The position numbers and the translations under genes were made by a program. Source: Sphingomonas sp. AOB5 (GTDB lineage Bacteria > Pseudomonadota > Alphaproteobacteria > Sphingomonadales > Sphingomonadaceae). Taken from it: 64,000 nt of DNA. Where the stretch lies: the NCBI RefSeq assembly GCF_029433115.1, contig NZ_JARNTV010000020.1, positions 1 to 64,000 of the forward strand, given 5' to 3'. Numbering within the stretch: position 1 is the first letter of the stretch; each line of letters opens with the position of its first letter. A model generated the notes under the pieces. It saw only the letters and a list, made by a program, of their open reading frames with translations, did not search any database and was not told where the DNA came from. Shown one piece after another: positions 45,002 to 53,326 of the stretch.

Positions 45002-45122
45002 GTTTCCCCGGCAACCCCAAAACAGCAAACGCGCCAGTTAGCGACCCGGCGTTTGCCCTAAATCTCGAATGTCTCGACTGCAGCCCCTCCGCGCCGTGAC
45101 CGCGATTGTGTGACTGATTCAA

Positions 45123-45914
45123 TCATCTGTCGGCAAGAGGCTGGTAGTATTTGCGGGTCAGACCGGCTGACTCGCGCGCCGAGTCGTTGAACGGAGCCTT
45201 AATCAAACCCCTGTAATAGCGCGTTACTAGGTGTTGCCACGTAGCCTCCGGCTCCAGCTTTTCCGCACTGCACACCGATTCGAACCAGCGTGTTCCGGCA
45301 CGGACATGATGGACTTCATCGTCCAGAATCCGCGTCAATATGCGCGCTGTCGTGGAATCGCCGACCGCCGAAAAGCGTTCGATCGTGGCCGGCGTGACAT
45401 CGAGTCCCCTGGCTTCCAGCACCATCGGCACCACCGCGATCCGGCCGAGTACGTCGTTCGCAGTTGCAGCAGCGGCGTCCCACAGCCCGTCATGCGCGGG
45501 AAGCGCACCATAATGGCTGCCGAGCGCGACGAGTCGCCGTTCCAGCAGCGCGAAATGGATCGCCTCCTGCGCGCCGACCCGCATCCAGTCATCGGCAAAG
45601 GCGCGCGGGAACGCTTCGCCGAACCGCCCGGCCATGTCGAAAGCCAGGTCGATCGCGGCAAATTCGATATGGGCGAGCGCGTGGATCAGCGCGATGCGGC
45701 CATGCTCAGAACCCTTGCCGCGCTTCGGCATGCGATTGGGTGGCAGCAGTTCGGGGCGATCCGGACGTGCGGGCCGATCCGGCATCGCGACGTCGAAGCG
45801 ATGATCGAGCCGCCCGAGCCGCCAATCCAGCGCAGCCGCACGCGCCGCCTTCACCTTGGCACGCGGCTCCGCGGTCGTGAGGACGGTGCGGCAGGCCTGG
45901 GCAAGACTGGTCAT
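45123..45914 (-). CDS. DUF455 ferritin-like protein
   Basis: A 263-residue helical protein with ferritin-like E/H sets: ALAHIEFAAIDLAFDM, GAQEAIHFALLERRL and ILDDEVHHVRAGTRWFE. DUF455 members are predicted di-iron oxidoreductases related to MiaE-type enzymes; the substrate is unknown. It ends a minus-strand run after glnE and the peroxiredoxin gene (31 nt gap). Start ATG at 45914. Confidence 0.82.
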   Translation of the reverse strand: MTSLAQACRTVLTTAEPRAKVKAARAAALDWRLGRLDHRFDVAMPDRPARPDRPELLPPNRMPKRGKGSEHGRIALIHALAHIEFAAIDLAFDMAGRFGEAFPRAFADDWMRVGAQEAIHFALLERRLVALGSHYGALPAHDGLWDAAAATANDVLGRIAVVPMVLEARGLDVTPATIERFSAVGDSTTARILTRILDDEVHHVRAGTRWFESVCSAEKLEPEATWQHLVTRYYRGLIKAPFNDSARESAGLTRKYYQPLADR

Positions 45915-45945
45915 GATCGTACGGCCTGCGCCCGCGAATTGCGGG

Positions 45946-46416
45946 TCAGCGAGTGAGTTCGCGAACCGATTCCAGCACTTCGATGGCGTGTCCGGGCACC
46001 TTCACCCGGCGCCACGAGCGGAACAGCTTGCCTTCGGAATCGAACAGGAAGGTCGAGCGATCGATGCCCATATATTTCTTGCCGTAGAGCTGTTTCTCGA
46101 CCCACACGCCGAACGCCTGCATCGCGCTGTCGTCGGTGTCGGTCGCCAGCGGCACGGTCAGATCGTATTTCGAGATGAATTTCTGGTGCTTGATCGCATT
46201 GTCCTTCGACACGCCCAGGACCGACGCGCCCAGCGCCTCGAACTCGGGCATCAGCGCCGAGAAATCCTGTGCTTCACGGGTGCAGCCCGAGGTGTCGTCC
46301 TTGGGATAGAAATAGAGGATGAACGGGTGGCCGACATGGTCGCGCAGCGCGATGTTGCCGCCGCCGGTGCTTGCCAGCTCGATCGCCGGGATCTTGTCAC
46401 CTTCCTCGATTGCCAT
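45946..46416 (-). CDS. bcp: BCP/PrxQ-type peroxiredoxin lacking the usual resolving cysteine
   Basis: A 156-residue thiol peroxidase. The peroxidatic cysteine C45 sits in DTSGCTREAQDF. In E. coli BCP a resolving cysteine follows at position 50; here residue 50 is Gln and no other cysteine is seen in the protein, so it is a 1-Cys form that needs an external thiol. The rest (FYPKDDTSGCT, LGVSKDNAIKHQKF, YGKKYMGIDRSTFLFD) is standard. The ATG at 46416 lies 11 nt after the glnE stop, so the two share a transcript. Confidence 0.9.
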   Translation of the reverse strand: MAIEEGDKIPAIELASTGGGNIALRDHVGHPFILYFYPKDDTSGCTREAQDFSALMPEFEALGASVLGVSKDNAIKHQKFISKYDLTVPLATDTDDSAMQAFGVWVEKQLYGKKYMGIDRSTFLFDSEGKLFRSWRRVKVPGHAIEVLESVRELTR

Positions 46417-46427
46417 CTGCGTCTTCC

Positions 46428-49106
46428 TCAACTCCGGGCGCGGATCGCGGCCCAGCATGCGCGCACCTCCTGCCGGACCCGGTCCAGCTCCGCAACCACC
46501 TCGTCCCAAGTCTCGACGCCGACAGCGCGCGCGACCAGCGGGCGGGTGGCCGGCGAAGGCGGCTGGCTGTCGGGCGCGACGAGGCGTAACGTGACCAGCA
46601 GGCGCGTGAGGAAATCATGCGCGCCGAGCATGCCGGGTGCGAGATGCCCTTCCCTAACCAGTGCATCGATCGCATCGGGCAAATAGGAAGCGAAGGCGGT
46701 GCGGTGCTTGAGCTGGAGCGTATGGACCGCGAACTCCAGATCGACGAGCCCGCCGTCGAGCAGCTTGGCGTCGAGCGGCCCCTTCGCCGGTTTATGGGTC
46801 GCCATCTCCTCCCGCATCTTGCCCGCTTCCGCGATGACGTCGCGGTCCGGGCGCTTGCCGCCCAGCACCTCGGCGATCACCGCGGCAACCTGAGTACGCG
46901 CTTCAGGCGAACCGAACACCGGCCGGGCACGGGTCAGCGCCATATGCTCCCAGGTCCAGGCATCTTCCTCCTGATAGCGGCGGAAGCCGTCGAGCGAGAC
47001 CGACAGCGGCCCTTGCGCGCCAGAGGGACGCAGGCGGGTATCGACTTCGTAGAGCGGGCCGGACGCAGTCGGCACCGACAACGCGCCGGTGATCCGCTGG
47101 CTGAGCCGATTGTAATAGGTGACCGCGCCGAGCGGCTTCGCGCCGTCGCTCTCGGCCATGTGATCGCCGGTGAACAGGAAGATCAGGTCGAGGTCAGAGG
47201 CGTGGGTCAGCGCCTGACCACCCAGCCTGCCGAGCGCCAGGATCACCAGCTCGCTGCCGGGGACGCGGCCATGCGCGATCTCGAACTCGTCGATCGTGGC
47301 CCGCGCCAGCGTCTCGATCGCGGCTTCGGCAACACGGGCATAGCCTGCGGACACGGTGAGCGGATCGCTGGCGCCCGCGACCACCTGAGTGCCCAGTGCG
47401 AACCGTTTCTCGTTCACCAGCCGGCGGACATGATCGAGCTGCCACTGATAGTCCCCGCCCCGCTCGCGCCGGCGCATCTCGGCAACGAGATCGGCAACGC
47501 TTGCGACCGGCTTGAGCGCACTCGCGTCGATCAATCCATCGAGCAGTTCGGCGCGCCGGCCCAGCGCATCGGCCAGCGTCGGCGCGTGGCACAGGATGGC
47601 GCTCATCAGACGGGCCAGCGCGGGCTGGGCCTCGAGCAGGCGGAAGAAGTTGATCGCGCTGGGCAGCTTCGCCAGCATCGCGTCGAACCGGGCGATGGCA
47701 TGCGCCGGATCGGGCGCCTCTCCCATCGCCTGGATCAGTCCGGGCAGCACCGATTCGAGCGCCTCGCGTGCCGTGGAAGTGCGCAGCGCGGGGTAGCCGC
47801 CGCCGCGCCACGTCTCGATCAGGCGCAGCGCATTGGCGGGGTCCGGGAAGCCCGCCTCCGCCAGCCGTTGTTGCAGCGTATCCGTATCGCCCGAAAGCCG
47901 CTCCGATCCGTCTCCGGCGAGATCGTCATAGACCCGGCCCACGCGATCGACATGCGGGCGGAGCGAGGCGATCAGCGCGTCGGTATCGCACCCGTCCAGC
48001 GCCGCGACATTGGCCAGCGCGGCGGGATCGGCCGGCAAGCTGTGGGTCTGGCGATCGTCGACCATCTGCAAGCGATGCTCGACGGTGCGGAAGCGTTCAT
48101 AGGCGGCGATCAGCGCCGACGCATTCTCGGGATCGATCCACCCCGCCCCGGCCAGCGCCGCCAGCGCGTCGCGGGTCGCGGGCGCCCTCAGCGCGGGATC
48201 GCGACCGCCATGGATGAGCTGGTGGATCTGCGCATAGAATTCGACTTCGCGGATACCGCCGCGGCCGCGCTTCAGGTCGTAACCCGGGCCGAACGCCTGC
48301 CCCTGCGCATGGTGATCGCGGATGCGGCGGCTGATGTCGTGGATCTCGCCGATCGCCCCGAAATCGAGCGCGCGGCGCCACACGAACGGACGGATCGCTT
48401 CGAGGAAATAGGCCCCCAGCCCCGCATCGCCGCCGCACGCGCGGGACCGGATGAAGGCGGCACGCTCCCATGGCAGCGCCTGGGACTCGTAGTAGGAGAT
48501 CGCCGCCTCGACCGGCAGCACGATCGGAGTGACCTCGGGCGAAGGCCGGAGGCGCAGGTCGACGCGCAGCACATAGCCGTCCGCATCGCGTGCCTGAAGC
48601 AGTTCGACCATGCGGCGGCCGATGCGGACCGCGGCTTCGCCCGACTCTTCGCGCGGTTTGAGCGGCAAGGTCTCGGGATCGAAGATCAGGATCGGATCGA
48701 TGTCCGACGAATAGTTCAGCTCGCGGCTGCCCAGCTTGCCGAGGCCGATCGCGGCGAAGCCCACAGGCTCGGCGTCAGGCGTGCGCTCAAGGATCGCGGC
48801 GCGGATCGCGCGGTCGACCGCGGAGTCTGCGAAGTCGCTCAGCAGGTTCGTGACGCGGGTCAGGCCGTAGCGGCCGGACAGATCGCCGATGGCCACCAGC
48901 AGCGCCAGCCGGCGGCGTTCCAAGCGCAAACGCCGGGCCGCCGGCAGATCGCCCTCGACCCGCGCCGCGGCGGCCGGATCGTCCAGCGCGGCCTCGAGTC
49001 CTTCGACAAGCGCCGGTTCGCGATCGAGCAGGTTGGTCAAAAATGGCGAATGGCTGCGAATTCGCGCAATTATGTCACACAGCGGAATAAGTTCTGATGT
49101 TTCCAT
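46428..49106 (-). CDS. glnE: Bifunctional glutamine synthetase adenylyltransferase/deadenylase GlnE
   Basis: An 892-residue protein with two nucleotidyltransferase halves. The deadenylase half carries LGSRELNYSSDIDPILIFD; the adenylylase half carries LGRLGGQALTHASDLDLIFLF. A regulatory linker lies between. It switches glutamine synthetase off and on in response to PII protein. Length is slightly below the 940 residues of E. coli GlnE, mostly at the N-terminus. It is divergent from nepR with 73 nt between start codons. Confidence 0.95.
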   Translation of the reverse strand: METSELIPLCDIIARIRSHSPFLTNLLDREPALVEGLEAALDDPAAAARVEGDLPAARRLRLERRRLALLVAIGDLSGRYGLTRVTNLLSDFADSAVDRAIRAAILERTPDAEPVGFAAIGLGKLGSRELNYSSDIDPILIFDPETLPLKPREESGEAAVRIGRRMVELLQARDADGYVLRVDLRLRPSPEVTPIVLPVEAAISYYESQALPWERAAFIRSRACGGDAGLGAYFLEAIRPFVWRRALDFGAIGEIHDISRRIRDHHAQGQAFGPGYDLKRGRGGIREVEFYAQIHQLIHGGRDPALRAPATRDALAALAGAGWIDPENASALIAAYERFRTVEHRLQMVDDRQTHSLPADPAALANVAALDGCDTDALIASLRPHVDRVGRVYDDLAGDGSERLSGDTDTLQQRLAEAGFPDPANALRLIETWRGGGYPALRTSTAREALESVLPGLIQAMGEAPDPAHAIARFDAMLAKLPSAINFFRLLEAQPALARLMSAILCHAPTLADALGRRAELLDGLIDASALKPVASVADLVAEMRRRERGGDYQWQLDHVRRLVNEKRFALGTQVVAGASDPLTVSAGYARVAEAAIETLARATIDEFEIAHGRVPGSELVILALGRLGGQALTHASDLDLIFLFTGDHMAESDGAKPLGAVTYYNRLSQRITGALSVPTASGPLYEVDTRLRPSGAQGPLSVSLDGFRRYQEEDAWTWEHMALTRARPVFGSPEARTQVAAVIAEVLGGKRPDRDVIAEAGKMREEMATHKPAKGPLDAKLLDGGLVDLEFAVHTLQLKHRTAFASYLPDAIDALVREGHLAPGMLGAHDFLTRLLVTLRLVAPDSQPPSPATRPLVARAVGVETWDEVVAELDRVRQEVRACWAAIRARS

Positions 49107-49179
49107 TCTAATCAGCGCTCTTTGGCGGGAATTTGCTCTGCATCAAGAAACAAATCGGAAACTCGACCGTTTTACCTGC

Positions 49180-49359
49180 ATGAAACGCCCTGCATCTTCT
49201 CCTGATGAAGCGCCCGGTTACCGGGTGCAAGCACCGCGACAGGGCGATGCCATCGGGCTGGCGCTGCGCGATGCCTATGAGCAGGATCTGGGCCTCCCCG
49301 AAGACATGGCCGCGATGCTCCGGCGACTGAACGGCGCCACCACCCGTCAGTACGGCTAA
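49180..49359 (+). CDS. nepR: NepR-family anti-sigma factor, first copy
   Basis: A 59-residue protein with the NepR core IGLALRDAYEQDLGLPEDMAAML followed by RRLN, preceded by a disordered Pro-rich start. NepR binds EcfG and blocks it until phosphorylated PhyR takes its place. It is convergent with ecfG, and a shared terminator lies between them. A second copy lies at 51486. No EcfG-type promoter was found in front of this copy, unlike the second. Confidence 0.8.
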   Translation: MKRPASSPDEAPGYRVQAPRQGDAIGLALRDAYEQDLGLPEDMAAMLRRLNGATTRQYG

Positions 49360-49388
49360 GACCAGCTTCCCAACGACAGATACGAAAA

Positions 49389-49425
49389 CGCCGCCATTCC
49401 CGAAGGAACAGCGGCGCTTCTTTTT
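49389..49425. terminator. Bidirectional terminator between nepR and ecfG
   Basis: CGCCGC (49389-49394) pairs with GCGGCG (49411-49416), with an inner TTCC-cgaa-GGAA stem. TTTTT follows on the plus strand (49421-49425) and AAAA precedes (49385-49388), giving a T-run on the minus strand too. It can end both convergent genes. Confidence 0.85.
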
Positions 49426-49437
49426 GGGTCCTGCGGA

Positions 49438-50094
49438 TCAGCGTTCGCGGCTGAGATCGTCGACTTCGCCCATGATCGTGTCGAGCGCGCTCTTGCCGCC
49501 AGGATTGGCCGGGTGCGACTGGCGCGAGGGAAGCTGGCCCTCGCTCAGCAACTGCTCGAGCGCGACGCGACCGCGTGCCACGCGGCTCTTGATCGTGCCG
49601 ACGGCAACGCCGCAAATCTCGGCTGCTTCCTCATAGGCAAAGCCGCCTGCGCCGACCAGGATCAGCGCCTCGCGCTGCGGCTGGGGCAGATGGAGCAACG
49701 CGCGTTGCATGTCGGTCAGCTCGATATGCCGGTCCTGGCTGGCGGGCGCCGCAAGGATGCGGTCCGCGACCAGATCGTCCCACTCGCCCTTGAAGCGCGC
49801 GCGGCGCATTTGGCTGAGATAGAGATTGCGCAGGATGATGAAGGTCCAGGCCCGCATGTTGGTGCCGGCCTGGAACCGCTTGCGCGCGGCCCATGCCTTC
49901 AGCAGCGTTTCCTGCACCAGATCGTCGGCGGTATCGCGATTTCCCGACAGCGAGCGGCCAAAGGCGCGCAGATGCGGGATGACGATCGCAAGCTGTTGCT
50001 TGAATTCGGGATCGGAAAGCGAGACGTGCTCCACCGGAGCCTCGTCGTGCGATCCTTCCTCAGCTGAATCATCCGTATGTTCGGATTCAGTCAT
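49438..50094 (-). CDS. ecfG: General stress response sigma factor EcfG
   Basis: A 218-residue ECF sigma factor. Region 2: LVQETLLKAWAARKRFQAGTNMRAWTFIILRNLYLSQMRR. Region 4: LPQPQREALILVGAGGFAYEEAAEICGVAVGTIKSRVARGR. The acidic N-terminus (TESEHTDDSAEEGSHDE) is longer than usual. The context with phyR and nepR defines it as EcfG, which recognises GGAAC-N17-GTT promoters. The ATG at 50094 follows ACGGGGT. An upstream in-frame start at 50172 is considered less likely. Confidence 0.93.
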   Translation of the reverse strand: MTESEHTDDSAEEGSHDEAPVEHVSLSDPEFKQQLAIVIPHLRAFGRSLSGNRDTADDLVQETLLKAWAARKRFQAGTNMRAWTFIILRNLYLSQMRRARFKGEWDDLVADRILAAPASQDRHIELTDMQRALLHLPQPQREALILVGAGGFAYEEAAEICGVAVGTIKSRVARGRVALEQLLSEGQLPSRQSHPANPGGKSALDTIMGEVDDLSRER

Positions 50095-50190
50095 TAGACC
50101 CCGTTCATTGATACGCGCCGCAAAGCGGCTGTGATTGGAGATAGGGCGCGCGACAGCGCTTGCCAATTGCATCGATCAACCTCCGCCGGG

Positions 50191-50328
50191 CTAGGCGTAG
50201 AGGATGATGGCAAAGGCGATAATGACGAGGACCAGCCCGAAACCCAGCACGTAGCGCGTCACATGGGGTGTCGCGCCCGCGCGGGCATCTTCGGTGTCCA
50301 GGTGAATGGGTTCGTTGTTCTCAGCCAT
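50191..50328 (-). CDS. 45-residue single-pass membrane microprotein in the stress locus
   Basis: A 45-residue protein between phyR and ecfG on the same strand: an acidic N-terminus (AENNEPIHLDTEDARAG) and one C-terminal helix (YVLGFGLVLVIIAFAIILYA). It ends two residues after the helix, so the N-terminus is probably cytoplasmic. A GGGGT precedes the ATG with short spacing. Composition and placement support a real gene. It may be a membrane partner or target of the general stress response; the function is unknown. Confidence 0.6.
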   Translation of the reverse strand: MAENNEPIHLDTEDARAGATPHVTRYVLGFGLVLVIIAFAIILYA

Positions 50329-50338
50329 ACCCCATCAA

Positions 50339-50395
50339 CCCACGAAAACCGTTTTGGGTCCGTATCATATGGAACCCGAGACGATTTTTCGTGGG
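50339..50395 (-). terminator. Inverted repeat after phyR
   Basis: CCCACGAAAA (50339-50348) and TTTTCGTGGG (50386-50395) are perfect inverted arms 37 nt apart. An inner GGGTCC/GGAACCC pair brings them closer. It begins 11 nt after the phyR stop on the minus strand and ends 10 nt before the microprotein ATG. It may end phyR transcription or stabilise the upstream message. Confidence 0.5.
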
Positions 50396-50405
50396 CTGGA
50401 TGCGG

Positions 50406-51209
50406 TCAGCCGTTGGCGGGAACCGTTGCCTGATCGAAGAACAGCGCCTGCGCGATGGTGGTCTTCACCGTCTCGCGCTGGAAGGGCTTGGTGATCAGGA
50501 AGGTGGGTTCCGGACGCTCGCCGGTGAGCAGGCGTTCGGGGAAGGCGGTGATGAAGATCACCGGCACGCTGAACTCGGCGAGGATGTCCTTCACCGCGTC
50601 GATGCCCGAGCTGTCATCGGCCAGCTGGATATCGGCGAGCACCAGGCCCGGCCGCTCTTCCATCGCCAGCGCGACCGCTTCGTCACGGGTAACGGCGACA
50701 CCGGTCACTTCATGGCCCATGTCGCGAACGATGGTTTCCAGATCCATCGCGATCAGCGGCTCGTCCTCGATCACCAGCACGCGCGTGCGCGTCTGCGATT
50801 CGATTTCGGAGATGGCGTCGGCGACCAGACCCGAGACGTCGTTAGAATCCTTGCCGATCAGATAGCCGGTATCCTCGATGCTGAAGCCTTCCATCGCGGT
50901 GAGCAGCAGCGCCTGACGCGACAGCGGCGCGAGACGGGCGAGACGCTTGCGCGCGATCGCTTCCGGCTCGCTCGGCTGATCCTCGCCCGAATCGCTCTCT
51001 TCGAGATGGGTGGTCTGCCAGATCGCCTGGAAGGTACGATACAGACCCAGCCGCGGTTCGATGTCGCGCGGAAATTCTTCCGGTGCTGCCACGATCGCCT
51101 CGAGCGAGGCGCGGACATAGCGGTCGCCCTCACCCTGGCTTCCGGTAAGCGCGCGCGCGTAGCGGCGAAGGAACGGCAGGTGCGGTGCGAGTTGCTGACC
51201 AAGCGACAT
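50406..51209 (-). CDS. phyR: General stress response regulator PhyR
   Basis: A 267-residue regulator. The N-terminal half mimics an ECF sigma factor (regions 2 and 4, residues 5-140) but cannot bind DNA productively. The C-terminal receiver has the acidic pocket IEDE (147-150), phospho-acceptor D193 in LADIQLADDSSG, and K241 in ITKPF. The FITAFPE segment (219-225) is a FATGUY-type motif typical of PhyR receivers. On phosphorylation it captures NepR and releases EcfG. The ATG at 51209 gives the normal family length. It is divergent from nepR2-phyP. Confidence 0.95.
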   Translation of the reverse strand: MSLGQQLAPHLPFLRRYARALTGSQGEGDRYVRASLEAIVAAPEEFPRDIEPRLGLYRTFQAIWQTTHLEESDSGEDQPSEPEAIARKRLARLAPLSRQALLLTAMEGFSIEDTGYLIGKDSNDVSGLVADAISEIESQTRTRVLVIEDEPLIAMDLETIVRDMGHEVTGVAVTRDEAVALAMEERPGLVLADIQLADDSSGIDAVKDILAEFSVPVIFITAFPERLLTGERPEPTFLITKPFQRETVKTTIAQALFFDQATVPANG

Positions 51210-51319
51210 AAGCGATTGTTTCTCCCTCGGAACGTTCCGGCTTGTCGCGCCGGCGAACCGTCTTTGCAAATGTTTCGTGCGGACCGAAGGATACCCCCCG
51301 CGGTTTTCGCATCGCATGT

Positions 51320-51344
51320 GGAACAAACGACGCGCTCTTTGGTT
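51320..51344 (+). promoter_or_regulatory. Candidate EcfG promoter of nepR2-phyP
   Basis: GGAAC (51320-51324), 17-nt spacer, GTT (51342-51344) on the plus strand, matching the EcfG pattern. It lies about 140 nt before the second nepR gene, within the phyR-nepR2 divergent region. Autoregulation of this locus by EcfG is common in alphaproteobacteria. Confidence 0.5.
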
Positions 51345-51485
51345 TCATCGCATAAGCCGCTTCGTGTGGCTTTCGCACCGCCGGGCACTTGCGTCCGGCG
51401 GCGTTAATTATATTTTCCGGTCGCGCTTGCGGCCGGGGATGGTCGACAATAGTCCGGGGGAATGGTGCGTTCCGCAAATGATCCG

Positions 51486-51632
51486 ATGAAGAAAACGCCA
51501 TCAAACAAGGGCGGAGGCGGAAGCGATCGCACCGGTAAAGCGGTGGGAGACGCCTTGCGCGAAGCCTATGACGAGGCAATCGGCGAGGCGATTCCGGCAG
51601 AAATGCTCGATCTGCTGAAGAAGCTCGACTAG
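51486..51632 (+). CDS. NepR-family anti-sigma factor, second copy
   Basis: A 48-residue NepR: a short basic, Gly-rich start then the core VGDALREAYDEAIGEAIPAE ending in MLDLLKKLD. It lacks the C-terminal tail of the first copy. It lies 9 nt before the phyP-like gene and is co-transcribed with it, and is divergent from phyR, as nepR is in several alphaproteobacteria. This copy may be the feedback-controlled one, since an EcfG-type promoter precedes it. Confidence 0.8.
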   Translation: MKKTPSNKGGGGSDRTGKAVGDALREAYDEAIGEAIPAEMLDLLKKLD

Positions 51633-51641
51633 CCCTTCATA

Positions 51642-53216
51642 ATGGAAAAGCTGGATCTTCCGCCGCTAGGCCAAGGGCCGGCGGCGGCGTTTGCGCGCAT
51701 GCCGACGGGCGCGAAGGTATTCCTGATTCTGGTGGGCGCCCTGCTCCCGCTCGCGCTGATCGCGCTGTTCACCACGCTCCAGACCACCCGCAGCGCTGAC
51801 GAGGAAGCGCGCGCGCGGCTGAATGCCGTGGTCAAGGAAAGCTCCGGCGTGCTGGCCAATGTGCTGGCCAATCATGTCGGCGAGTTGCGCGAAGGCCTTG
51901 CGGCGCTGGAACGCGACCGCGGCGATGCGCCGAGTTGCACCCGGCTGGCCGGGGCCTTTGCGTCGCTCTCCGAAGGCGGGACACGGTTCGCGATCACCGA
52001 CGGCCGCGGCGCGGTGCTGTGCGGCCAGCGGCTCGCGATCACCGGCGTGGCGGTGCTGAAGCCGGGCGAAGTCGATGCCGCGCTGGTCGACAAGGGGCTG
52101 GCGCTGCGGGTCGGCGGGCAGTCCGGCGCCAGTGCCACCGCTTATTATCCCGTCGCCGCGCTGGCCACGCTCGGCCGCCCCAGCGGCTTTGTTCCCGAAT
52201 ATGGTTCGGCGCTGGTCAAGGCCGATGGCGGATCGCTGACGTTGCGTACGCTCGGGGATGGCCCCCTTACCCGCCGCGAGACGATGCGTGCGCAGCTCGG
52301 CGTCGACGATCTGATCCTGCAGATGTCGATGCCGGGCGCGCCGATCGCGTCGCCGCTGATGATCGCCACCGTGCTGCTGGTGCTGATGTGGATCGCCGCC
52401 TCGGCGATCGGCTGGTTCGTGGTCGACCGGCTGCTGATCCGCCCGCTGCGCCGCCTGCGCCGCGTGGTGCGCGCCTATCAGCCGGGCGAAGTGATCGACC
52501 CCGCATTTTATGGCCACCTGCCCGCCGCCGAGATTCGCGAGCTGGGCGACACGTTCCGCGACATCAGCCGTACCGTGCAGCTTCACGAAGCCGATCTCGC
52601 CGAGGGACTGGTGCGCCAGACGCGGCTGACCCGCGAAGTGCATCACCGGGTGAAGAACAATCTGCAGGTCATTTCCAGCCTGATCAATTTCCACGCGCGC
52701 GGCGCCAAGGGGCCGGAAGCGAGCGAGGCCTACGCCTCGATCCAGCGCCGGGTCGACGCGCTCGCCGTGGTCCATCGGCACCATTATGCCGAGATGGAGG
52801 AAAATCGCGGGATCGAGCTGCGCCCGGTGATCGGCGAACTGGCATCGAACATCCGCGCCACCGCCCCGCCTCAAGCCGCCGGGATCGGCATCACGCTGGA
52901 AGTCGATCCGCTGCTGGTGACGCAGGATACCGCGGTCGCAGTCGCCTTCCTGATCACCGAGATCGTCGAGCTGGCGATCACCTGCAATCCGGCAGCACAG
53001 GTCCGCATCTCCGCCAAGGCGCTGCCCGAGGGCGACCGGGCGGTGGTGCGGGTCAGCTCACCGGCGCTGGTCGACAGCACCGAGCTGCAGACGTTCCTCG
53101 AGAACCGCTATTCGCGCGTGATGACCGGCCTTGCGCGGCAGCTGCGTACCCAGCTTCATCACGATCCGCTGACCGGTGCCTATGAGGCAAGTATCGCCGT
53201 AAACGGACGCCCCTGA
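51642..53216 (+). CDS. phyP: PhyP-like HisKA_2 sensor protein with degenerate ATPase domain
   Basis: A 524-residue membrane sensor. It has helix 1 (about 25-45), a periplasmic domain (46-240), helix 2 (about 243-265), a HAMP-like linker, and an HisKA_2 box EVHHRVKNNLQVISSLI with candidate His335. The ATPase part is degenerate: the N-box reads LITEIVELAITCNP without the usual EL-x2-NA-K pattern, and no DxGxG box is seen. In Sphingomonas the PhyP protein at this locus acts as a phosphatase of PhyR and negative regulator. The loss of ATP-binding motifs here agrees with phosphatase rather than kinase activity. Confidence 0.8.
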   Translation: MEKLDLPPLGQGPAAAFARMPTGAKVFLILVGALLPLALIALFTTLQTTRSADEEARARLNAVVKESSGVLANVLANHVGELREGLAALERDRGDAPSCTRLAGAFASLSEGGTRFAITDGRGAVLCGQRLAITGVAVLKPGEVDAALVDKGLALRVGGQSGASATAYYPVAALATLGRPSGFVPEYGSALVKADGGSLTLRTLGDGPLTRRETMRAQLGVDDLILQMSMPGAPIASPLMIATVLLVLMWIAASAIGWFVVDRLLIRPLRRLRRVVRAYQPGEVIDPAFYGHLPAAEIRELGDTFRDISRTVQLHEADLAEGLVRQTRLTREVHHRVKNNLQVISSLINFHARGAKGPEASEAYASIQRRVDALAVVHRHHYAEMEENRGIELRPVIGELASNIRATAPPQAAGIGITLEVDPLLVTQDTAVAVAFLITEIVELAITCNPAAQVRISAKALPEGDRAVVRVSSPALVDSTELQTFLENRYSRVMTGLARQLRTQLHHDPLTGAYEASIAVNGRP

Positions 53217-53296
53217 CGCGAGATAAGCCGAGGTTTCGGCCTGAAATAGCTGGAAATACTCCGGAAAAAATAATTCAAAATTTTTTTGAAAAATAC

Positions 53297-53321
53297 GGAA
53301 CCCCGGAGCGCATTGACCGTT
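53297..53321 (+). promoter_or_regulatory. EcfG-type promoter downstream of phyP
   Basis: GGAAC (53297-53301), 16-nt spacer and CGTT (53318-53321), a perfect fit to the EcfG consensus. The preceding 40 nt are AT-rich. Transcription would begin near 53327-53330 and run into the two-hairpin segment ending at 53430. This is the best EcfG site in the window. Confidence 0.75.
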
Positions 53322-53326
53322 TTACA

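Noticed and set aside
46617-49097. 826-codon plus-strand open frame opposite glnE
   Set aside because: It is the complement of the well-supported glnE gene and has only the composition expected of a shadow frame in GC-rich DNA.
50371-50395. GGAAC in the hairpin after phyR as an EcfG promoter
   Set aside because: The expected -10 position reads GGG, and the site would point antisense into phyR.
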